From the NCBI RefSeq assembly GCF_025200715.1, contig NZ_CP104143.1:1116001-1180000 (forward strand): a DNA stretch of 64,000 nt, given 5' to 3'. This DNA comes from Rhizobium sullae (GTDB lineage Bacteria; Pseudomonadota; Alphaproteobacteria; Rhizobiales; Rhizobiaceae). The notes under the pieces were generated by a model. That model ran no database searches, was not told the DNA's origin, and saw only the letters and a program-made list of their open reading frames with translations. Shown one piece after another: positions 1 through 9,600 of the stretch; the first letter of the stretch is position 1, and each line of letters starts with the position of its first letter. Made by a program: the position numbers and the translations under genes.

Positions 1-436
1 CAACTATATGGATCAGCAGGAAGCGGAACTCCGCGCCCAGCTGCAGGGAACCGGTATCTCGGTGACGCGTAACGGCGACAACATCATCCTGAACATGCCG
101 TCGAACATCACTTTCGACATCGACCAGGATGCCGTGAAGCCGGGCTTCTACCAGACGCTGAATTCAGTGGCGGTCGTTCTCAGGAAATTCAACCGCACAT
201 TGATCGATGTGAACGGCCATACGGATTCCACCGGCAGCCTGCAGCATAACCAGGATCTGTCGCAGCGCCGCGCCCTTTCGGTTGCCGGCTACCTCGGCGG
301 ACAGGGCATCGACCAGCGCCGCGTCTCCGCCGTCGGCTTCGGCCCGTCGCAGCCGGTCGCGTCGAACGCGACGGAAGCAGGACGCTCACAGAACCGCCGC
401 GTCGAAATTCAGATCGCTCCGATCACAGAGAGCTGA
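1..436 (+). CDS. OmpA-family outer membrane protein, C-terminal part (5' end outside window)
   Basis: The reading frame is already open at the left edge (codons before the ATG at 8 read N-Y-M), so this is the 3' end of a longer gene. The visible 142+ residues form an OmpA-like peptidoglycan-binding domain: a beta strand with NIILNMPSNITFD, then the motif DVNGHTDSTGS, the helix with QRRALSVAGYL, and the ending SQNRRVEIQI. The conserved Asp and Arg of these motifs bind meso-diaminopimelate in characterised OmpA domains, so the domain should anchor the protein to peptidoglycan from the periplasmic side. The arrangement resembles YiaD-type lipoproteins with an N-terminal glycine-zipper region, but that half is not visible. 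A strong terminator follows 20 bp after the stop. Confidence 0.9.
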   Translation, partial: NYMDQQEAELRAQLQGTGISVTRNGDNIILNMPSNITFDIDQDAVKPGFYQTLNSVAVVLRKFNRTLIDVNGHTDSTGSLQHNQDLSQRRALSVAGYLGGQGIDQRRVSAVGFGPSQPVASNATEAGRSQNRRVEIQIAPITES

Positions 437-457
437 TCTCAACTGCGTTAAATCCGA

Positions 458-483
458 CAGCCGGGCAATCGCCCGGCTGTTTT
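458..483 (+). terminator. Rho-independent terminator after the OmpA-family gene
   Basis: A perfect 9-bp GC-rich stem (CAGCCGGGC / GCCCGGCTG) with an AATC loop is followed by TTTT. It lies just after the stop codon at 436 and before the converging DUF2000 gene. Confidence 0.9.
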
Positions 484-487
484 CGCC

Positions 488-895
488 TCAGGCATGCATC
501 GTTGCGCCCTTGGTGATCTTGTCGACAGTCTTCTTGTCGGCGCGCAAGGCGATGCCCACGACCTTGGCATCGTCCGGCGCGTATTCAGCGAAGACGGTGC
601 GATTGGCTGCGTCATGGCCGGTCGCGAACATCTCCTCGATGAACAGCGAGGATGGGATCTCGCGCTCCAGAGTTCGCCGATGGATCGCCCCAATCGTCGC
701 CTCATCGGCGGAAAGCACGATGATCGGCTGGATGGACATGGCATTGTAGATGTTGCCTGCGCGGTCCCTGTAGGGCTCGCCGATGATCTCCGGATTCCGG
801 CCGGCGATGCCGCTCATCAGGAAGGCGGTCACATTCAGCTTTTGCCATGACGCAAGATTGTTTCGCAAGACGATCGCGATTTTGGTATCAAACAT
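488..895 (-). CDS. DUF2000 family protein
   Basis: A 135-residue protein starting MFDTKIAIVLRNNL, with ITGEPYRD-like and SIQPIIVLSAD segments and the ending KVVGIALRADKK typical of the DUF2000 family (PTH2-like fold). The family's biochemical function is not established; it is a small cytoplasmic protein. The internal ATG at 895 is preferred over the upstream in-frame starts because the extra 63 codons would run through the oppositely oriented AraC gene. The gene is divergent from that regulator with only about 13-46 bp between start codons, so the AraC protein may regulate it. This pairing is inference. Confidence 0.75.
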   Translation of the reverse strand: MFDTKIAIVLRNNLASWQKLNVTAFLMSGIAGRNPEIIGEPYRDRAGNIYNAMSIQPIIVLSADEATIGAIHRRTLEREIPSSLFIEEMFATGHDAANRTVFAEYAPDDAKVVGIALRADKKTVDKITKGATMHA

Positions 896-908
896 TCCAG
901 TCTCTTTC

Positions 909-1814
909 ATGCGTTTCGAGGTCGCGTTGAGCCAGGATGTAATGCCGCAGGTTTTCGAAGGTCTTGAACGTTTGTGCGTGCCGCAGGGCGGCGACGGCAT
1001 TGTGGAAGCGCCTGCCTTTCCAGGGATCGAACGCATCGAGGCGAAATTCAGCGGAAACGCCTTCGAACCGCACCGGCACGACACCTACGCGCTTGGTGTG
1101 ACGCTGAAGGGCGTGCAGACTTTCTCCTATCGCGGCGAAAGGCGCTTCAGCATGCCCGGTCAGGTGATCGTGCTGCATCCGGACGAGGAGCATGACGGCG
1201 GGGCGGGCACTGATGACGGGCTGCAATACCGCATCCTTTACCTGGAACCCTCTCTGCTTGCCGAATGCCTCGATGCGGAGAAGCTCGGGCTCCCATTTGT
1301 CGATCAGCCCGTTATCAGCGATTCGGCTCTTGCCGATGTCCTGCTCGGCGCGCTGACCGACCTTGATCACGAGCTTGACGAGCTCTTCGTCGACGATTTC
1401 CTGATGCGCGTGGCGGACGGGCTCCTACGACATGCGAGGGCGTTGCGCAGGCTGCCGGCGAGCATTGCCTGGAACCAGGCCCGTAGCGCCCGCGACTACC
1501 TTGAAGCGCACGCGACGCGAACGGTGCGTTCCGGCGAGCTCGAGTCCATAACGGGACTCGATCGATTTACATTGTCGCGGCATTTCCGGGCCGCATTCGC
1601 GACCAGTCCGCATCGTTATCTCCTGATGCGACGGCTGCAGCAGGCGCGGGCGATGATCGGCGAGGGCGGGGAGTTATCCGATGTCGCCTTTGCCACCGGC
1701 TTTGCCGATCAGAGCCATCTGAACCGGCATTTCAAAAAAGCCTATGGCCTGACGCCCGGCCAGTGGGCCGCGCTCAGGCGGGGTTCTCAGCCAGGCCGCT
1801 CTTTCGCGCGATGA
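909..1814 (+). CDS. AraC family transcriptional regulator (AraC-type cupin sensor + HTH)
   Basis: About 301 residues. The N-terminal half is an AraC-type cupin ligand-binding domain (FEPHRHDTYALGVTLKGVQ, then PGQVIVLHPDEEHDG). The C-terminal third carries two helix-turn-helix motifs (SGELESITGLDRFTLSRHF and LSDVAFATGFADQSHLNRHF), ending in the usual YGLTPGQW element. Start codon: ATG at 909 (MRFEV) or ATG at 942 (MPQVF), the latter with AGGA 4-5 bp upstream; the two cannot be separated here. The gene diverges from the DUF2000 gene and its 3' end overlaps the converging AbrB-type gene by 41 bp. The ligand cannot be told from sequence. Confidence 0.88.
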   Translation: MRFEVALSQDVMPQVFEGLERLCVPQGGDGIVEAPAFPGIERIEAKFSGNAFEPHRHDTYALGVTLKGVQTFSYRGERRFSMPGQVIVLHPDEEHDGGAGTDDGLQYRILYLEPSLLAECLDAEKLGLPFVDQPVISDSALADVLLGALTDLDHELDELFVDDFLMRVADGLLRHARALRRLPASIAWNQARSARDYLEAHATRTVRSGELESITGLDRFTLSRHFRAAFATSPHRYLLMRRLQQARAMIGEGGELSDVAFATGFADQSHLNRHFKKAYGLTPGQWAALRRGSQPGRSFAR

Positions 1815-2868
1815 AACGCGCGAGCATCGGTCCGGTCAGCAGGATCATCACGAATCGCCCCACCTGCATCGCCATGACGAAGGGCAGGTCGACATCGCTG
1901 GAGGCGGCAATGATGGCAACTGAATCCGCGCCGCCGGGACTGGTGGCGAGATAGGCCGTCAGGGGATCGACGCCGGCGAATTTGTGCAGCGCCACGGCCA
2001 TTAGCCCGCAGATCGACATCAAAAGCAGGATGGAGGCGGAGACGCGCGGCAGCGCGCGGGCGGCATGCTTCAGGATCGAGCGTGTGAAGCGCAGTCCGAT
2101 GCTCCAGCCGATCAGGGCGTAGCTGATCGCAAGCAGCCACATCGGTAGCTCGATCGTCAAGAGGTCGAAACCTTGCAGCAGGGAGCCTGCGAGAAGCGGG
2201 AGGATGATGGTGCCGCCTTGCACGCGGAAACGGAAGGTGGCGTAGATGCAACAGCAGGCAAGCAGCACGGTTGCGGAAAAGGCCGGCCAGTCGATCGGCG
2301 GAAAGAGAATGAGCGGTGGCGGCTCGCCGCCGTCTGCGGCGACCCAGAGGCGCGAGACGCCGGAAGCGGCAACGCAGACGAAGACGACCCGCAGATATTG
2401 CATGAAGGCAACGAGCCTGGCGTCTGCGCCATAGGCCTCCGACATGATGACCATGGCCGAGGCGCCGCCAGGGGATGAGCCCCAAACGGCGGTGGTGCCG
2501 GGCAGCACCTGCAGCCGGGTCAGGAGATAGCCGAGCACGGCTGCGACGGCGATCACCGAGACGATGACCAGCATGAAGAGCGGCGCGTCCTTGGCCATCG
2601 TGGCGAGAATGTCCGGCGTGATGGCGCGCGCCATCATCAGCCCGACCAAGGCCTGACCGAACTGCACGGGCCAATAAGGCACGCGCATCTGGCCCTTGCC
2701 GACGACCAAAGCGAGAAAGATTGCCGCAATCATCGGCCCCACGAGCAGCGATGCCGGAAGGGCGAAAAGTTCGAGCACGACAACGAGGGCGGTGGAGAGG
2801 CTAAGCAGCAGCACCCACCTCGGCAGGCTGGCTTTCTGCAAGGCTCGGCTTGCGGCTTTAAACGGCAT
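1774..2868 (-). CDS. AbrB family membrane protein (ammonia monooxygenase-related, AbrB duplication type)
   Basis: A 364-residue polytopic membrane protein with about 9-10 hydrophobic segments. Two copies of the AbrB-family repeat can be seen, each with a Gly-rich loop: TAVWGSSPGGASAMVIMSEA in the first half and AYLATSPGGADSVAIIAA in the second. SPGG loops at equivalent positions are the hallmark of the family (COG3180). These proteins are often annotated as putative ammonia monooxygenases or AbrB transporters, but neither activity is demonstrated, and a transport role in the inner membrane is the safer reading. The 3' end overlaps the 3' end of the AraC gene by 41 bp in convergent orientation. 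Confidence 0.85.
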   Translation of the reverse strand: MPFKAASRALQKASLPRWVLLLSLSTALVVVLELFALPASLLVGPMIAAIFLALVVGKGQMRVPYWPVQFGQALVGLMMARAITPDILATMAKDAPLFMLVIVSVIAVAAVLGYLLTRLQVLPGTTAVWGSSPGGASAMVIMSEAYGADARLVAFMQYLRVVFVCVAASGVSRLWVAADGGEPPPLILFPPIDWPAFSATVLLACCCIYATFRFRVQGGTIILPLLAGSLLQGFDLLTIELPMWLLAISYALIGWSIGLRFTRSILKHAARALPRVSASILLLMSICGLMAVALHKFAGVDPLTAYLATSPGGADSVAIIAASSDVDLPFVMAMQVGRFVMILLTGPMLARFIARKSGLAENPA

Positions 2869-3032
2869 CGAACGGTATCTTTTTGACCAGTGCAGGAGGA
2901 AGGCCGCGATCCGGCAAGAGGGGAAGTATTCTCGAAAACGAAAGGACCGGCCAAGTCAGCCGAATACGCATGGCCGGTATATTTGTCAGCACCGGCTGGG
3001 GTCAATTGCGAAATCTGGCCCTGGCGGGGACT

Positions 3033-3935
3033 TTAGAGGCGAACGTTAGCCGCGAGAAAATCGAGCAGTGCGCGGACGCGGGCGGGCAATGGACCGCCCT
3101 GGCCGATATAGACGGCATAGAATTCCTCGATGTCACCGGGGTTCAGGTCTTCGAGGACGGGCACGAGCCTTCCTGCGGCGATGTCGGCGCGGACGGTGAA
3201 GACGGCAAGGCGCGCGAGGCCGGCGCCGGAAAGTGCCATATGGCGCATCCCTTCGCCATCGCCGACCTGGACGCCCGGCGTGACCGGGACAAGTATGCTT
3301 TCACCCTGATCGAGAAGCGGCCATCCCTGGATGGCGCGGGAGTAGGAAACGCCGATGCGGCAGTGTTTATCGAGATCGGCGATCGACTTTGGTTCGCCAT
3401 GGCGGCGAAGGTAGTCCGGCGAAGCGACGATCAACTTGCGGGCCGACCCGAGTTTGCGGGCAATCAGGCTGGAGTTTTTCAACGGGCCGGCGCGGATTGC
3501 GACGTCGGTGCGCTCCTCCATGAGATCGACGATCCTGTCCGTGTAGGAAATGTCGAGCGTCACGGCCGGATGAAGCGTCATGAAAGAGGGGAGAAGCGGC
3601 GCGAACACATGATTGCCAAAAGACGCGCTGGTATTGATGCGGATCGGCCCCGCCGCCTGCTCGCCTGCTGACGCATAGCGTTCGGCCTCGGCGATATCGG
3701 CAAGTATGGAGACGCTTCTGTCGTAGAATGCACAGCCCTCCGGCGTCAGCAGCAGGCGCCGCGTCGAGCGGTTGATGAGACGTGTGCCAAGCCGGGCCTC
3801 GAGCCGGGCGATGAGCTTGCTCACGGCCGATGGGGTCATCCGGCAGGCGGATGCCGCGGCGGTAAAGCCGCCGAGCTCGACGGCGCGGACGAACACTTCC
3901 ATTTCGCCGGAGCGATTGATGTCTTGACGGCTCAT
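3033..3935 (-). CDS. LysR family transcriptional regulator
   Basis: A 300-residue protein with the N-terminal LysR winged HTH (FVRAVELGGFTAAASACRM, then PSAVSKLIARLEARLG and RLLLTPEG), followed by a periplasmic-binding-like effector domain from about residue 90 (GPIRINTSASFGNHVFAPLL). It is divergent from the aldo/keto reductase gene at 4030, with 94 bp between start codons, the classical arrangement for a LysR regulator and its target. Effector unknown. Confidence 0.92.
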   Translation of the reverse strand: MSRQDINRSGEMEVFVRAVELGGFTAAASACRMTPSAVSKLIARLEARLGTRLINRSTRRLLLTPEGCAFYDRSVSILADIAEAERYASAGEQAAGPIRINTSASFGNHVFAPLLPSFMTLHPAVTLDISYTDRIVDLMEERTDVAIRAGPLKNSSLIARKLGSARKLIVASPDYLRRHGEPKSIADLDKHCRIGVSYSRAIQGWPLLDQGESILVPVTPGVQVGDGEGMRHMALSGAGLARLAVFTVRADIAAGRLVPVLEDLNPGDIEEFYAVYIGQGGPLPARVRALLDFLAANVRL

Positions 3936-4029
3936 GATGAATTCAAATCATAAATGATTGTCTTTCAGGCAATCTATATCGCGCTTCGGTGAGTGTCTAT
4001 CTGTCCACAGACAACAGGAGAGACTAACC

Positions 4030-5064
4030 ATGGAATACAGAAATCTCGGCGCATCCGGCCTCAGGGTACCGGTGTTGAGTTTCGGCGCAGGCACCTTTGG
4101 TGGCAGCGGCCCGCTGTTCGGCGCATGGGGCAATACGGATGCGGCGGAGGCCCGGCGCCTAGTCGACATCTGCCTCGAGGCGGGCGTCAATCTCTTCGAT
4201 ACAGCCGACGTCTATTCGGCGGGCGCGTCGGAGGAGGTTCTGGGGCGGGCGATCCGCGGAAAGCGGGACGCCGTGCTCATCTCCACGAAGACGGCATTGC
4301 CGATGGGCGACCGGCCGGCGGATTGGGGAAGCTCGCGCTCGCGGCTGATTAAATCCGTGGACGAGGCGCTTCGCCGTCTCGGCACCGATTATATCGATCT
4401 GCTGCAGCTTCATGCCTTCGATGCCTCGACGCCGGTCGAGGAGGTCCTTTCGACGCTTGATCGTCTCGTTGCTGCCGGCAAGCTCCGCTATATCGGCGCG
4501 TCGAATTTTGCCGGCTGGGAGTTGATGAAGTCGCTCGCTGTCTCTGAGAGACACGGCTACGCGCGTCACGTGGCGCATCAGGTCTATTATTCGCTGGCGG
4601 GCCGCGATTACGAATGGGAGCTGATGCCGCTTGCTGCCGATCAGGGCGTCGGCGCGCTGGTCTGGAGCCCGCTCGCCTGGGGCAGGCTCACCGGCAGGAT
4701 CCGCCGCGGCCAGCCGCTGCCGGAAGGAAGCCGGCTGCACCAGACGGCGGAGTACGGCCCGCCGGTCGATGACGAGACGCTTTTCAACATCGTCGACGTT
4801 CTTGATGAGATTGCCGCGGAGACCGGTAAAACGGTGCCGCAGATCGCCATCAATTGGCTGATTGCCCGGCCGACTGTGTCGAGCGTCATCATCGGGGCCC
4901 GCAACGAGGAGCAGCTGCGCCAGAACCTCGGTGCCGTCGGCTGGTCGCTGACGAAGGAGCAGGTCGAGAGGCTCAATAAGGTCAGCGCTGTGCCGGCGCC
5001 TTATCCTTATTTCCCGTACAGGAGACAGGAAGGCTTCGCGCGGCTCAATCCACCTCTCGTTTGA
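4030..5064 (+). CDS. Aldo/keto reductase
   Basis: 344 residues beginning MEYRNLGASGLRVPVLSFGA. Family features run in order: FDTADVYSAGASEEVLG with the catalytic Asp and Tyr, the catalytic Lys in AVLISTKTALP, the active-site His in DLLQLHAFD, and the NADPH-binding C-terminal part IGARNEEQLRQNL. It resembles the YghZ/voltage-gated potassium channel beta-subunit-like branch (NAD(P)H-dependent reduction of carbonyl substrates, cytoplasmic). The ATG at 4030 follows the Shine-Dalgarno sequence AGGAGAG at 4017-4023; an upstream in-frame extension was rejected. Divergent from the LysR gene, which probably controls it. Confidence 0.93.
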   Translation: MEYRNLGASGLRVPVLSFGAGTFGGSGPLFGAWGNTDAAEARRLVDICLEAGVNLFDTADVYSAGASEEVLGRAIRGKRDAVLISTKTALPMGDRPADWGSSRSRLIKSVDEALRRLGTDYIDLLQLHAFDASTPVEEVLSTLDRLVAAGKLRYIGASNFAGWELMKSLAVSERHGYARHVAHQVYYSLAGRDYEWELMPLAADQGVGALVWSPLAWGRLTGRIRRGQPLPEGSRLHQTAEYGPPVDDETLFNIVDVLDEIAAETGKTVPQIAINWLIARPTVSSVIIGARNEEQLRQNLGAVGWSLTKEQVERLNKVSAVPAPYPYFPYRRQEGFARLNPPLV

Positions 5065-5155
5065 GCCGCCTGGCGAGACTCTTGACTGGACAGGCGCCAT
5101 CCGTTGTCTCATACCAGCCTGCCTGTAATGGTGGAATGCATGGGAGATCAACAGG

Positions 5156-6568
5156 ATGGCGCTCAGGGACGCGAAGGCTGGAAAACGCAACGAGGCGGGC
5201 ATTTCCGCAGCGGTTGGGATATTGAAACAGAGCTTCGGCGAGCGCTTCCAGACCGGCGAATCCTTCCGCGCCCAGCATGCGCATACGACCACATACATTC
5301 CTGCACAGCTGCCGGACGGCGTGCTGTTTGCCGAGACGGCCGATGACGTCAAGGCGGCCGTCAGGGTCTGTGCCGAGCACAAGGTGCCGGTCATCGGCTT
5401 CGGCACCGGCTCTTCGCTGGAGGGACAGGTGAATGCCCCGAACGGCGGGATTTCGATCGATTTCAGCCGGATGAACCGGGTTCTCGAAGTGAATGCCGAG
5501 GACCTCGATTGCACCGTCGAGCCGGGTATCACGCGCGAGGAACTGAATGTCTATCTCCGTGACACCGGGCTCTTCTTTCCGATCGACCCTGGTGCGAATG
5601 CCTCGATCGGCGGCATGGCTTCGACGCGGGCCTCCGGAACCAACGCCGTGCGTTACGGCACGATGAAGGACAATGTGCTCTCGGTCACGGCCGTGACGGC
5701 CAATGGCGAGGAAATCCGCACCGCGCGCCGGGCACGCAAATCCTCGGCGGGCTACGATCTGACGCGGCTTTTCGTCGGCGCCGAGGGCACGCTCGGGGTT
5801 CTGACCTCGGTGACGCTCAGGCTGCAGGGAATTCCTCAGAAGATCGCGGGCGGGGCTTGCTCGTTCCCGACGATCAAAGCCGCCTGCGATGCGGTCATCA
5901 TGACGATCCAGATGGGCATTCCGGTCGCGCGCATCGAATTGCTGGACGACGTGCAGATGCGGGCATGCAACGCCTATTCGGGTCTGGCTTACGCCGAAAG
6001 CCCGACGCTCTTCCTCGAATTCCACGGAACCGACGAAACCGTCGAACTTCAATCGGCGCAGTTTGCCGAGATTGCGGCCGAATGCGACGGTAGCGAATTC
6101 CTTTGGACGGCAAATGCCGAGGAGCGCAACAAGCTCTGGAAGGCGCGGCACGATGCTTATTGGGCCTGCCGCGCGCTGGCGCCCGGGCTTGCCGCACTTT
6201 CGACCGATGTTTGTGTTCCGATATCACGACTTGCGGATTGCGTTGCCGAGACGCAGGCTGATATCCGAGAACATGGGCTGCTGGCGCCGATCGTCGGTCA
6301 CGCAGGAGATGGCAATTTCCATGTGCTTCTCCTGTTCGACGACAAGACGATGGAAGGTGTCGCCGTTGCGGAGACTTTCGTGACGCGGCTCAATCAGCGG
6401 GCTCTTGCGATGGATGGAACGTGCACCGGAGAGCATGGGATCGGACAGGGAAAGATGGCGTTTCTCGAGCAGGAACTCGGCGGCGCCGTAGAACTTATGC
6501 GGCAGGTCAAGCAAGCGCTCGATCCGGACAATATCTTCAATCCGGGCAAGATTTTCCATCTTGTCTGA
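5156..6568 (+). CDS. FAD-binding oxidase, D-lactate dehydrogenase/GlcD type
   Basis: 470 residues. The N-terminal PCMH-type FAD domain is clear: VIGFGTGSSLEGQVNAPNGG, DPGANASIGGMASTRASGTN and LFVGAEGTLGVLTSVTLRL. The C-terminal half is the FAD-linked oxidase cap (VPISRLADCV, LAPIVGHAGDGNFHVLL, DGTCTGEHGIGQGK and a terminal DPDNIFNPGKI). Proteins of this group oxidise 2-hydroxy acids such as D-lactate or glycolate and pass electrons to the respiratory chain or a cytochrome. The single-chain layout with no GlcE/GlcF neighbours favours a D-lactate dehydrogenase (cytochrome)-like enzyme, but the substrate is inferred. It lies 91 bp after the aldo/keto reductase on the same strand. Confidence 0.9.
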   Translation: MALRDAKAGKRNEAGISAAVGILKQSFGERFQTGESFRAQHAHTTTYIPAQLPDGVLFAETADDVKAAVRVCAEHKVPVIGFGTGSSLEGQVNAPNGGISIDFSRMNRVLEVNAEDLDCTVEPGITREELNVYLRDTGLFFPIDPGANASIGGMASTRASGTNAVRYGTMKDNVLSVTAVTANGEEIRTARRARKSSAGYDLTRLFVGAEGTLGVLTSVTLRLQGIPQKIAGGACSFPTIKAACDAVIMTIQMGIPVARIELLDDVQMRACNAYSGLAYAESPTLFLEFHGTDETVELQSAQFAEIAAECDGSEFLWTANAEERNKLWKARHDAYWACRALAPGLAALSTDVCVPISRLADCVAETQADIREHGLLAPIVGHAGDGNFHVLLLFDDKTMEGVAVAETFVTRLNQRALAMDGTCTGEHGIGQGKMAFLEQELGGAVELMRQVKQALDPDNIFNPGKIFHLV

Positions 6569-6648
6569 AAATGGAACAATCTCATGATCTTCGGCTTTGC
6601 TCCCGGCATGAATGACAGTAGTGTCGGCAACAGAATCCCGAATGGAGA

Positions 6649-9600
6649 ATGCTTGAATTGATAGGCCGGTTCCTCGTCTTTCTGGGGGGAGTGATCGTCG
6701 TAGTGCTCTTCGTGGCACTGCTCGCGCCGCTTTTCATCGACTGGACAGACTTCCGCATGAATTTCGAGGATCAGGCGAGCCGCATCATCGGTAAGAAGGT
6801 GACGGTGCATGGCACAGTCGATGCGCGTCTTTTGCCTTTTCCTGCGGTAACGCTGCATGACGTTCGTGTCGGACAGGAATCCGACGGTCAGCCGGTCGTG
6901 CAGATCGAACAATTCGCCATGGATGCCGAACTTGCGCCGTTCCTTTCCGGCGAGGCGCTGATTTTCGATATGCGCGTTGTCAACCCGAAGCTTCGCTTGC
7001 GGCTGCTCAAGGACGGCACACTCGATTGGATGCGCGGCAGCCGGCCGGAAATTCCCGCAAAGACAGTCATTCTGGAAAGCGTGCATGTCACCGGCGGCGA
7101 CGTGCAGTTCATCGACGATCAGTCTGGCCGTGCCCGCCACATTACGGGGTTGAACGCGGAGATGTCGGCGAGGTCGCTGGCAGGCCCTTGGCGGATCGAA
7201 GGCGATGCCGCGCTCGACGGCGAGCATGGCAGCTTTTCGATTTCCAGCGGACAGCCCGATGAAACCGGTGCGCTGCAGGTCAGGACGCAATTGATACCTG
7301 GTCAGCGTCCGGTCAAAATCGATCTCGATGGTCAGTTGAAGCTGATCGACAGAAAGCCGAATTATCAGGGTCTCATATCGGCTGCGGTCGAGAACCGCGG
7401 CACGGCCAAATCCGTCGAAAACAACGTGCTGCCGCCGCGCCTCAAGGGCCGTTTCGAACTGACCAACGAGCGCATCCGGCTTTCCGAATACCGGATGGAG
7501 ATCGGCTCGGTGGAGGATCCGTATGTGATCACCGGCGAGGCGACGCTTGATACTGGCAACGCGCCCGAGTTCCTGCTGATCGCCGATGGCCAGCAGATCG
7601 ACGTGAACAGGATAGGCAATCAAGGCGCCGGCGGTAAGACCGCGCGTGATCCCGGCCAGTCCGCCCGGCAGCGCCTCAATTCGCTGATTAGCATCATTGC
7701 ACAGATTCCCGTGCCGCAGGTGCCGGGCAAGGCAAGCGTCAAGCTGCCGGCAATCGTTGCCGGGGACACGACGATCCGCGACGTGCAGCTCGATCTGCAG
7801 CCGGCGGGCAACGGCTGGACGATCGACAATGCCGTTGGAACGCTGCCCGGGCGCACGCAGGTGGAGGGTCAGGGTCAGCTGACGCTGAGGGGCGAACCTT
7901 CGTTCAATGGACGGATTACCGTTGCCTCCAATCAGCCCTCAGGGCTTGCCTCCTGGCTTGCGGGCTCGGTCGATCCTGCGATCCGTCAATTGAAGCAGGC
8001 GGGCTTTTCCGCCGACGTCAGCTTGACGCATCAGCGGCAGAGCTTCAACAATTTGGAGATTGCCATCGGTCCGGCTACGCTGAAGGGCAAGCTTGAGCGG
8101 CAGGCGCTGGAGAACCAGTCGCCGCTCCTGAACGTCGACCTTGCCGGCGATGCGCTCGACCTCGATGCATTGAGGGCACTGACAGGCCTGTTCACGGGCC
8201 AGGACGCAGGCGAAAACGTGCTCGACCACAAGATCACGGCGCAGCTGAAGGCGGACAAGTTCAGCGCCTTCGGCGTCGAGGCGGAGAATGTCGAGACCAG
8301 CTTTACGATCGCCGACGGGGCGCTTGCCATCGACAAGCTGGTCGCCAAGAATCTGGCGGGTGCGGAACTCACCGCCACCGGCCGGGCCGAAGGCTCCTTG
8401 CTCGATTACAAAGGTTCGGGCGAGATCACCTTCAAGTCCGCCGATCCGGGATCTTTCGTCACGATGCTGAAGGAGCATCTGCCGCAGCATCCGGTGATGG
8501 ACAGGCTGGTGCGCAATGCTGCCTGGTACACCAACACGGCGCTGCGCGGCGCGCTGACTCTCGGCGGTGACGAGGGCGACGGGCTTGCGCTGACGCTCGC
8601 CGGCGTTTCCAACGGCAGCCGTGTGAACCTCGACTACCGCATGTCGGACCTGCTGGCACTGACCGGCGCGGGCACGACGAGCCTGGAGGCGACACTCGAA
8701 AACAGCACGACCTCGATCCTGTTCGGGCAGGCGGGTCTCGATCCACTTCCGATCGAGGCTGACGCCAACGGCCGGCTCGCCCTGAAGGTCCAGGCAACCG
8801 GCACCGATCCGGCCGATGCATCGCTGACGTTTGCGACGGACCGGACGTCGTTTACCGCAAATGGGAAGGTCGATGTCCGTCCTGGGAATTTCATGAACGG
8901 CCAGATCGGCGTCTCGCTCGAAAGCGCCGATCTCGATCCATATCTCGTGATGAACGGCATCGCGCTGCCGCAGATGGGCACCGGGCTGCCCTTCGGGCTG
9001 CAGACGACGGCGACCGTCGATGGCGACAAGATCGTTTTTTCCGACCTCAAGGGTCATGCCGCAGAAAATCAGTTTTCGGGCGCGCTGACGGTCGATCGCA
9101 AAACGGACAGGACGACGGCAAGCGGCGAGCTCGCGCTCGACCGCGCCGATGCGACCTGGCTGGGTGAGGCCGTCTATGGCCCGATGACCGACGCGGCGAC
9201 GGGCAACTTCTCGACCGCTGCACTCGGGCAGCCGGTTTTCAAAGATATGGATGTCAACCTGAAGTTCTCGGCCAAGGAGCTCTGGCCGGGATGGTCGGCG
9301 GCCCTGACCGGCTTCACCACCAATGTCGTCTATAAGGGCGACGAACTGCAACTCAACGACATGAAGGGCGGCTGGGACGGCGGCCAGCTTTCCGGTAACC
9401 TGCTTTTCACCAATGCCGAAGGCACCGGCTTCTTTCAGACCAAGCTTTCGCTGGCCGATTCCGACCTTGCTGGCGTCGTCTGGCCACGCGACGGTGCGCC
9501 GGTTGCGAACGGCAAGTTCGGGCTTTCTCTAGGCATGGAAGCTTCCGGCAAGACGATGACGGAGCTCTTGAGTTCGCTCACCGGGTCCGGCGAGATGCGG

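Noticed and set aside
4159..5532. 457-codon minus-strand frame across the reductase and flavoenzyme genes
   Set aside because: It spans two clearly real genes on the other strand and has no domain.
7939..9351. 470-codon minus-strand frame inside the AsmA gene
   Set aside because: Antisense shadow of a long GC-rich gene, with no family-like motifs.
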